Positions 1 to 6,840 of a stretch of DNA of 6,840 nt are shown here, piece by piece (the first letter of the stretch is position 1; each line of letters opens with the position of its first letter). This DNA comes from SAR324 cluster bacterium (GTDB lineage: Bacteria > SAR324 > JACQKK01): assembly GCA_027296185.1 (NCBI GenBank), contig JAPUJL010000128.1, forward strand, positions 1 through 6,840. Reading direction: 5' to 3'. A model generated the notes under the pieces. That model was given only the letters and a program-made list of their open reading frames with translations. It did no database searches and was not told the DNA's origin. Position numbers and translations under genes: made by a program.

Positions 1-57
1 CCGCTCGATTTTCACTAGAACCGTGCTGGATAGGGGATAGGGGCACGGCGATCTATT

Positions 58-85
58 CTTCCGGCGGCGAGCCACGCGCCGGAGG
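58..85 (+). repeat. Inverted repeat (hairpin) in the leader of the thiolase-fold gene
   Basis: Positions 58-66 (CTTCCGGCG) pair with 77-85 (CGCCGGAGG) as a 9-bp stem with one G-U pair and a 10-nt loop. It ends ten bases before the GGGAG ribosome-binding site at 95-99. No T-run follows it on either strand, so it does not look like a factor-independent terminator. It may be a 5'-UTR structure or the remains of a terminator for a gene to the left. High GC makes chance stems common, so function is unproven. Confidence 0.4.
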
Positions 86-106
86 CCACAATTCGGGAGC
101 GGGAGC

Positions 107-1570
107 ATGCACGGAATCACCGCCTACGGCGCCTACATCCCCCGGCTGCGGCTGCAGCGCAGCGCCATCGTCGAGGCCAATGCCTGGGGCAATCGGGCCT
201 TGCGGGCTTACGGCAAGGGCGAGCGCGCCATGTGCAACTGGGACGAGGACAGCGTCACGATGGCCGTGGCGGCGGCGCGGGACTGCCTGAACGGCGGCGG
301 CGCCCGGGAGTTGGAAGGGATTCTGCTGGCGTCCACGTCGCTGCCCTTCACCGACCGGCAAAACTCGGGGATCGTGGCCAACGCGCTGATGATGCGGCCC
401 GAGGTGCTTTCCCTGGACGTGACGGCCTCCCAGAAGGCCGGCACCTCCGGGCTGGTGGCGGCGCTGGATATCGTCAAGGCGCGGGGCGCGGGGGGGCTGA
501 TGTTTGTGGCCTCCGAGAAGCGCCGCACCAAGCCCGCCAGCGCCCACGAGTTGTGGTTCGGCGACGGCGCGGCGGCCCTCACTCTCGGCAGCGAGGGCGT
601 GATCGCGGCCTTCCTCGGCTCCGCCTCGCGGACGGTGGACTTCGTGGATCATTTCCGGGGCGAGGACCGGGCCTACGATTACAACTGGGAGGAGCGCTGG
701 GTGCGCGACGAGGGGTACATGAAGATCGTCCCCCCCACCGTGACGGAGCTGCTGGAGCGCACCGGCACCGCCCCGGAGGAGGTCACGCACTTCGCCATGC
801 CCAGCGTCTTTCCCGCCGTGCCGCCCGGATTGGCCAATCGGATCGGGCTGCCGGCGGAGAGCGTGCGCGATACCCTGTTCGCCGTCTGCGGCGAGGCGGG
901 CGCGGCCCATCCGTTGCTGCTGCTGATCGACGCGCTCCAGGAGTCCAAGCCCGGAGACAAGATTCTGGTGGTGGGGTTCGGCCAGGGCTGCGACGCCCTG
1001 CTGTTCGAGGCCACGGAGGAACTGCCCGGATTCGAGGGGCGGCTAGGCATCAAGGGCGCCCTGGCCCGGCGCCGGGAGGAGACCAACTACAACAAGTTCC
1101 TCACATTCACTCAGGAATTGCACAAGGACTTCGGCATCCGCGCCGAGACGGACGTGCCCACGCCCCTGAGCGCACTGTACCGCAAGCGGGACATGGTCTT
1201 CGGCCTGATCGGCGGGCGCTGCACGGCCTGTGGCACGGCGCAGTTTCCCCGTAGCGAGGTGTGCGTCGATCCGGAGTGCAAGGCCGTCGGGACCCAGGAG
1301 GATCTCTCCTTCGCCGACCGCTCCGCGAAGATCAAGACCTGGACCGCGGACTACCTCACGTTCACCCTCGATCCGCCGGGGTATTACGGCATGGTGGAGT
1401 TCGACGAGGGGGGGCGCTTCATGGCCGACTTCACCGATGTCGAGCCCGGTGCGGTGGACGTGGGCATGCCGGTGGAGATGGCCTTCCGAATCAAGCAGTT
1501 CGACGAACGCCGGGGCTTCCGCCGCTACTTCTGGAAAGCGGTGCCGATGGAAGGGCCCAAGGAAGGGTAG
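107..1570 (+). CDS. Thiolase-fold (HMG-CoA synthase/KAS III-like) protein fused to a DUF35 zinc-ribbon/OB-fold domain
   Basis: This 487-residue protein is probably cytosolic, as no signal peptide or membrane segment is visible. Residues 1-305 resemble the HMG-CoA synthase/KAS III branch of the thiolase fold. Visible landmarks are an AGTSGL helix start at 111-116, FGDGAAALTLG at 151-161 and GFGQGCDALLFE at 290-301. After a linker, residues about 365-395 form a rubredoxin-like zinc ribbon (C372-x2-C375 and C386-x4-C391), and about 400-478 an OB-fold, together the DUF35 arrangement. In archaea a separate DUF35 protein bridges acetoacetyl-CoA thiolase and HMG-CoA synthase; here the domain is fused. 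The usual nucleophilic Cys position is Gln109 (TASQKAGT), and the expected Glu and His also look replaced, so HMG-CoA synthase activity should not be assumed. A role in acyl-CoA condensation, transfer or binding is inference. The ATG is supported by GGGAG at 95-99, seven bases upstream. It ends in TAG and converges on dnaJ. The coding call is firm; the substrate is unknown. Confidence 0.9.
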   Translation: MHGITAYGAYIPRLRLQRSAIVEANAWGNRALRAYGKGERAMCNWDEDSVTMAVAAARDCLNGGGARELEGILLASTSLPFTDRQNSGIVANALMMRPEVLSLDVTASQKAGTSGLVAALDIVKARGAGGLMFVASEKRRTKPASAHELWFGDGAAALTLGSEGVIAAFLGSASRTVDFVDHFRGEDRAYDYNWEERWVRDEGYMKIVPPTVTELLERTGTAPEEVTHFAMPSVFPAVPPGLANRIGLPAESVRDTLFAVCGEAGAAHPLLLLIDALQESKPGDKILVVGFGQGCDALLFEATEELPGFEGRLGIKGALARRREETNYNKFLTFTQELHKDFGIRAETDVPTPLSALYRKRDMVFGLIGGRCTACGTAQFPRSEVCVDPECKAVGTQEDLSFADRSAKIKTWTADYLTFTLDPPGYYGMVEFDEGGRFMADFTDVEPGAVDVGMPVEMAFRIKQFDERRGFRRYFWKAVPMEGPKEG

Positions 1571-1630
1571 CAGGCAGCACGGATGGGTGGAACCGCGCCC
1601 GATTCGGAAAGGGGCCGGTCGGTGGGTGGC

Positions 1631-2749
1631 CTACCCGAAGAGTTCCTTGAGCTTGTCGAGGAACTTGTGGGTGACGGGGTAGTTCGTGTCTTCCCCGCGG
1701 ATTTTTTCCTCTTCCTTCTCGAATTCCCGCAGGAGTTCCTTCTGCCGCTTGCTGAGGTTGCTGGGCGTTTCGACGGTAATTTCCACGTACTGATCGCCCC
1801 GGCCGTTGCCGCGGATGTGAGGGATGCCCTTGCCCCGCAAGCGGAAGTGGCGGCCGCCCTGGGTGCCGGAGGGAATCTTCAGCTCGACCTTGCCGTCCAG
1901 GGTGGGCGCCACGATTTCGCCGCCCAGAGCCGCCTCGACCAGGGAGATGGGCACCTCGCAGTAGACGTCGTAGTCCTCCCGGTGGAACAGCGGATGGGGC
2001 CGCACCGCTAGGGCGATGTACAGATCGCCCGAGCGGCCGCCGCCCCGCCCCGCCTCGCCCTCGCCGGTGAGCTTGAGCCGGGAACCCGTATCCACCCCCG
2101 GTGGGATGGTCACCTTCAACTTGCGGTTCGCGCGCACCCGGGCCTGGCCGTGGCACTTGGCGCAGGGCTCGCGGATGATGCGGCCCGTTCCACGGCAGCG
2201 GTTGCAGGTGGTCGAAACGCTGAAGAAGCCTTGCTGGATGCGCTGCTGCCCCGATCCCTGACACAAGGGGCACGCGTCGATGTCCTTGGACGAGCGGGCA
2301 CCCGTGCCGCCGCACCGGTCGCACTCCTCCATGCGGGGGATGCTGATCTCCGTGGAGTAACCGAAGGCCGCTTGCTCGAAGGTGATCTCCAGATTGTACT
2401 GCAGATCGGCGCCGCGCTCCCCCTGACGGCTCCGGCCCCGGGTACCCGCGCCGAAAAAGTCGGAGAAGATGTCTCCGAAGATGTCGCTGAAACCGCCGAA
2501 ACCGGGAGCCTCGCCGCCGCCCATCCCTTCAGGGACATGACCGAACTGATCGTATTGCGCCCGTTTGACCCTGTCGCTGAGCACCGCGTAGGCCTCGGAG
2601 GCATCCTTGAACTTCTGCTCGGCGGCGGGGTCTCCGGGATTTCGGTCAGGATGGTATTTCAGCGCGACCTTGCGGTAGGCCTTCTTGATTTCGTCTTCCG
2701 TGGCACCGCGGGAAACGCCCAAGGTCTCGTAGTAATCCGCTGTCGCCAA
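1631..2749 (-). CDS. dnaJ: Chaperone DnaJ (Hsp40, class A)
   Basis: Cytosolic co-chaperone that binds unfolded protein, hands it to DnaK and stimulates DnaK ATP hydrolysis. The 372 residues match the usual class A length. Domains in order: J domain 1-70 with the HPD motif at 33-35; a Gly/Phe-rich linker about 74-104 ([10 protein letters not shown] and similar); a substrate-binding barrel interrupted by the zinc region, with Cys pairs 143/146, 160/163, 182/185 and 196/199; and a C-terminal barrel and dimerisation region to 372. The first three zinc motifs are full CxxCxGxG; the fourth is CAKCHGQA, with Ala for the last Gly but both Cys kept. The start is TTG: the frame is closed by TGA at 2762-2764, there is no ATG or GTG between, and GAGGAG lies eight bases upstream. 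It is the last gene of the hrcA-grpE-dnaK-dnaJ cluster, 200 nt behind dnaK, and ends in TAG. Confidence 0.98.
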   Translation of the reverse strand: MATADYYETLGVSRGATEDEIKKAYRKVALKYHPDRNPGDPAAEQKFKDASEAYAVLSDRVKRAQYDQFGHVPEGMGGGEAPGFGGFSDIFGDIFSDFFGAGTRGRSRQGERGADLQYNLEITFEQAAFGYSTEISIPRMEECDRCGGTGARSSKDIDACPLCQGSGQQRIQQGFFSVSTTCNRCRGTGRIIREPCAKCHGQARVRANRKLKVTIPPGVDTGSRLKLTGEGEAGRGGGRSGDLYIALAVRPHPLFHREDYDVYCEVPISLVEAALGGEIVAPTLDGKVELKIPSGTQGGRHFRLRGKGIPHIRGNGRGDQYVEITVETPSNLSKRQKELLREFEKEEEKIRGEDTNYPVTHKFLDKLKELFG

Positions 2750-2757
2750 TCGATTGA

Positions 2758-2763
2758 CTCCTC
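2758..2763 (-). promoter_or_regulatory. Ribosome-binding site that fixes the dnaJ TTG start
   Basis: On the minus strand GAGGAG is followed by eight bases and then TTG at 2749-2747. An in-frame TGA at 2764-2762 overlaps the start of the site, which excludes any longer DnaJ. An ATG at 2765-2763 also overlaps the site but is out of frame; it opens a 39-codon reading frame overlapping the beginning of dnaJ. Confidence 0.8.
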
Positions 2764-2836
2764 ATGCCCGGTGTGCCCCGCGGCGGTCCGGTTCGGCGGC
2801 GAAGCCTGACGGAACCTCACGGGTCACCTTGTGGGG

Positions 2837-2887
2837 CGGTGCTCCGGCGGCGATTTCGGCGGGACCGCCACGCGCCCCGGAGCGCCG
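2837..2887 (-). repeat. Long imperfect inverted repeat in the dnaK-dnaJ gap
   Basis: The outer arms are 2837-2847 and 2877-2887. Read as the dnaK-to-dnaJ transcript, CGGCGCTCCGG pairs with CCGGAGCACCG over 10 of 11 positions, with a single C-A mismatch. Inside, 2849-2852 can pair with 2873-2876 and 2858-2861 with 2866-2869, giving a nested hairpin of about 50 nt. No T-run follows, so it is not a classical terminator. It could be an mRNA processing or stability element that lowers dnaJ relative to dnaK. The remainder of the 200-nt gap shows no recognisable promoter, CIRCE element or convincing small gene. GC bias favours chance pairing, so this stays tentative. Confidence 0.45.
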
Positions 2888-2900
2888 GAGGCACCGGAGG
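2877..2900. repeat. Three closely spaced CCGGAG copies
   Basis: On the plus strand CCGGAG occurs at 2877-2882, 2885-2890 and 2894-2899, with spacings of eight and nine bases. The first copy is part of the right arm of the inverted repeat described for this gap. This may be simple slippage in GC-rich DNA; no function is claimed. Confidence 0.4.
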
Positions 2901-2949
2901 TTGGCCAGGGCGGCGGTGCCCAGGGAAACGGCCAGCGGCGGCGGGGAGA

Positions 2950-4896
<1,947 letters not shown>

Positions 4897-4943
4897 GACG
4901 TTTCCTTGCTTAACGGGTGATGGGGCGCTGAATCGAGGGCGGG

Positions 4944-5780
4944 CTAAGCCTGCTCCTCCGTGTTCTCGCCGCTACCGGGTTTTTCGCTGGGGGGCGGCTC
5001 CGGTTTTTTCGAGACCGTCACCATGGACGGCCGAACGATTCGATCGTGAAGGGAGTATCCCGTTTGCAATTCCTCGATGACGGTGTTCTCCGGAAACGCC
5101 ACGGTTTCCACCAGATTCATCGCCTCGTGCTTGGTGGGGTCGAAGGGTTCCCCTTTCGCGGCGATGGGGTACATGCCGAACCGCTCGAAGATATCGTCGA
5201 TCTGCTTGATCACCATCTCCAGGCCTTGGGTGAAGACCTGGTGGTCCGGATTCTCGCTGTGGTTGGAATGCTCGACGGCCCGCTCCAGGTTGTCCATCAC
5301 GCCGGTGAGGTCCCGCAGCAGCGGCAACTGCGCATATTTCTGAACCTCGATTTGTTCCTTGTGCATGCGGCGCTTGTAGTTCTCGAACTCCGCCTGCAGC
5401 CGCATGTACTTGTCCAGGTGTTCCGCCGCCTCCTGCTTGGCGGCGGCCAGTTGCGCTTCGGCGCTGAGTTCCTCCGGCGCAGCCGCCTCGTCCGGCTCGC
5501 CGGCTTCCGCCGTCTGTGCGGTTTCCGCCGTTGGTGCGGCTGGCCCCGAATCCGCTGGCTCGGGGGCCTCGGCCGGCGCCGGCGGTTCCCGAGACGGCTC
5601 CGCGGACAATTTGGCGGGGCTCTCGGGGGCGGCCGTCCGCACCCCCGGCTCCGTGGCCGCGGCCGGCTCGGGAGCCTGTTCGGGGCCGTGATCGTCGGCG
5701 GGGGCGGGCTCCGTCCCGCTGGAATTTTGGGGGCCCGCCCCGTTTCGGGCGGGCTTGGCTGCTTGCTCTTTTTCCGTCAT
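4944..5780 (-). CDS. grpE: Nucleotide exchange factor GrpE with a long disordered N-terminus
   Basis: Co-chaperone that opens the DnaK nucleotide cleft to release ADP, acting as a dimer and often as a thermosensor. At 278 residues it is clearly longer than the usual 180-210. Residues 1 to about 104 are low-complexity Ala/Pro/Glu sequence with no hydrophobic segment, so probably disordered. The conserved part begins near 105: a long dimerisation helix (about 105-150, including AEFENYKRR at 130-138), a four-helix bundle region, and the beta domain with the family signature FDPTKHEAM at 213-221 and [16 protein letters not shown] at 241-256. A Pro/Glu-rich tail follows. The ATG has GGAGG only two bases upstream, tighter than ideal. 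No better start exists before the conserved core, so the extension seems genuine. It follows hrcA by 27 nt in the same frame and ends in TAG. Confidence 0.96.
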   Translation of the reverse strand: MTEKEQAAKPARNGAGPQNSSGTEPAPADDHGPEQAPEPAAATEPGVRTAAPESPAKLSAEPSREPPAPAEAPEPADSGPAAPTAETAQTAEAGEPDEAAAPEELSAEAQLAAAKQEAAEHLDKYMRLQAEFENYKRRMHKEQIEVQKYAQLPLLRDLTGVMDNLERAVEHSNHSENPDHQVFTQGLEMVIKQIDDIFERFGMYPIAAKGEPFDPTKHEAMNLVETVAFPENTVIEELQTGYSLHDRIVRPSMVTVSKKPEPPPSEKPGSGENTEEQA

Positions 5781-5782
5781 CG

Positions 5783-5787
5783 CCTCC
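5783..5787 (-). promoter_or_regulatory. grpE ribosome-binding site with unusually short spacing
   Basis: GGAGG on the minus strand is separated from the grpE ATG (5780-5778) by only two bases, against the five to nine usually seen. The site lies within the 27-nt hrcA-grpE gap, so translation may be helped by ribosomes finishing hrcA. That coupling is inferred. Confidence 0.5.
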
Positions 5788-5807
5788 GGTGGTTGAACGC
5801 GGCTCGC

Positions 5808-6840
5808 CTAGCTCGCCTCTAGGGGACCGCGCAACGCCTGGGTAAGAATCTTGGCGGTATAATCGATGATCGGGATCACCCGCGGATAATCCATGCGGGT
5901 CGGACCGATCACGCCGATCGCGCCCAAGAAATTGTTCTCCGTTCCGTACTGCGCGGCGATCACCGAGCAATCCTGGAGCGCCTCTTCCGAGTTCTCGATT
6001 CCGATGAAAATCTGAATGCCTGTCGCCTGCACCGTCTGATCCAGAATGTTGACGATGCTGATTTTCTCCTCCAACGTTCTGAGCAGGCGCTGCACCGTCT
6101 CCAAGTCGGCGAAGTCCCGCACGATATTCGCCTGCCCCTCGACGTAGACATTGCTGGACTCGGGCAATTCGAAGGCCTTCTTGCTCAGCCGCGCCACCTG
6201 GGCCAACAGCCGATCGTAGCGCTCCTTCTCCTCAGCCAGGCTTTCCATGATCCGGGCGCGGATGCCCAGCAGAGACTGCCCGGAGAAGTGGGCGTTCAGG
6301 TACTCGCTGACGTTGTTCAGGAATTCCTGCGAGAGCTCCTCGCTGGTTTCGATGATCTTGTTGTGGACCATGTTGGACTGGGTGATCAAAACGACGAACA
6401 CCTGCCGGGTGTTCATCTTGACGAACTCGATCATCTTCAGCCGCGAGCGCGCCACCCGAGGCGCCGCGACGATGCCCGTAAACCGGGTAAGCCCGGCCAG
6501 CAGCCGGGTCGTGTTGGCCAGCAGGTGCTCGAGATCCTGGGAAGATTCGCCCAGGGTCGTGTCGATCATGCGCTGGATGTCCCGGGGCACGGCATTGGCC
6601 GCCACCATGGAATCCACGTAGAAGCGGTAGGCCTTGTCGGTGGGCACCCGCCCCGCCGAGGTATGGGGTTGCTCCAGAAAGCCTAAATCCGACAGATCCG
6701 CCATGATATTGCGGATGGTGGCCGGCGACAGGCTGACCTCGAGCACCTTGGACAGCGCGCGGGAGCCCACCGGTTCCGCCGTGCGGATGTAATTTGCGAC
6801 CACGGCGGAGAGTATCTCCTTGACTCGCTCGTCCAGTTCT
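5808..6840 (-). CDS. hrcA: Heat-inducible transcription repressor HrcA, start outside the window
   Basis: Repressor of the chaperone operon: it binds the CIRCE inverted repeat, and its folding depends on GroEL in the well-studied cases. The frame is open to the right edge; its first complete codon is GAA at 6839-6837, giving 343 visible residues that begin ELDERVKEIL. HrcA is usually about 340-350 residues, so only a few are missing. The GTG at 6803-6801 is an internal Val, not the start, because typical HrcA sequence continues upstream of it. Visible residues 1-75 form the winged helix-turn-helix, with AEPVGSRALS, SPATIRNIMADL and HTSAGRVPTDKAYR. A GAF-like inserted domain follows, and the C-terminal hallmark GVIGPTRMDYPRV is intact. 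There is no frameshift. It is first in the visible cluster, as expected for hrcA-grpE-dnaK-dnaJ operons. It ends in TAG, nine codons before the grpE ATG in the same frame. Confidence 0.97.
   Translation of the reverse strand, partial: ELDERVKEILSAVVANYIRTAEPVGSRALSKVLEVSLSPATIRNIMADLSDLGFLEQPHTSAGRVPTDKAYRFYVDSMVAANAVPRDIQRMIDTTLGESSQDLEHLLANTTRLLAGLTRFTGIVAAPRVARSRLKMIEFVKMNTRQVFVVLITQSNMVHNKIIETSEELSQEFLNNVSEYLNAHFSGQSLLGIRARIMESLAEEKERYDRLLAQVARLSKKAFELPESSNVYVEGQANIVRDFADLETVQRLLRTLEEKISIVNILDQTVQATGIQIFIGIENSEEALQDCSVIAAQYGTENNFLGAIGVIGPTRMDYPRVIPIIDYTAKILTQALRGPLEAS

Noticed and set aside
53..1254. Long frames within and antisense to the thiolase-fold gene
   Set aside because: They are Arg/Gly/His-rich shadow translations, whereas the 107-1570 frame has clear domains, a ribosome-binding site and conserved motifs.
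1571..1640. Bidirectional terminator between the convergent genes
   Set aside because: Only a 4-bp stem (1624-1627 with 1633-1636) could be found, with no T-run on either strand; too weak to call.
2646..2765. 39-codon frame from the ATG at 2765, overlapping the start of dnaJ
   Set aside because: It has only a weak ribosome-binding site and an unremarkable translation that is a frame-shifted copy of dnaJ; kept only as a possible competing start.
4897..4943. Possible CIRCE operator or second promoter in front of dnaK
   Set aside because: No TTAGCACTC or GAGTGCTAA half-site and no promoter-like pair is present here, nor in the hrcA-grpE or dnaK-dnaJ gaps. The operator is expected beyond the right edge, ahead of hrcA.
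5046..5822. Plus-strand open frame antisense to grpE
   Set aside because: Its Arg/Gly/Leu-rich translation mirrors the Ala/Pro/Glu repeats of the GrpE extension; it has no family features.
6801..6803. GTG as the hrcA start
   Set aside because: The frame continues to the window edge with typical HrcA N-terminal sequence (ELDERVKEIL), so this is an internal Val codon.

Overview
The window is GC-rich chromosomal DNA, densely coding and ordinary in composition throughout. It holds most of a bacterial heat-shock chaperone operon on the minus strand, read right to left as hrcA-grpE-dnaK-dnaJ. One unrelated gene on the plus strand converges on it from the left. The hrcA-grpE-dnaK-dnaJ order, a class A DnaJ and a DnaK that reads like deltaproteobacterial (Geobacter-type) DnaK from memory suggest a high-GC proteobacterium or a close relative such as Desulfobacterota. 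This placement is an inference and is weak at the lineage level. There are no RNA genes, mobile elements, CRISPR arrays or prophage genes.

Layout. 1-106 is a short leader with a GC-rich hairpin. 107-1570 (+) encodes a 487-residue fusion of a thiolase-fold (HMG-CoA synthase/KAS III-like) domain with a DUF35 zinc-ribbon/OB-fold domain. 1571-1630 is a 60-nt convergent gap with no convincing terminator. 1631-2749 (-) is dnaJ, with a TTG start. 2750-2949 is a 200-nt gap holding a long imperfect hairpin. 2950-4896 (-) is dnaK, 4944-5780 (-) is grpE, and 5808-6840 (-) is hrcA, cut by the right edge of the window a few codons short of its start.

How the genes work together. DnaK is the ATP-driven Hsp70. 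DnaJ delivers substrate and stimulates its ATPase. GrpE releases ADP and resets the cycle. HrcA is the repressor that normally binds the CIRCE operator and shuts the operon off when enough folding capacity is present. The operator and main promoter should lie just beyond the right edge. The plus-strand gene is a separate transcription unit, with no functional link to the chaperones visible here.

I do not see a previously undescribed system. The points most worth a second look are: loss of the expected catalytic residues in the thiolase-fold protein; an unusual Glu next to the allosteric proline of DnaK; a long disordered N-terminus on GrpE; a TTG start and intergenic hairpin at dnaJ; and four of five genes ending in TAG, with hrcA and grpE in the same frame.
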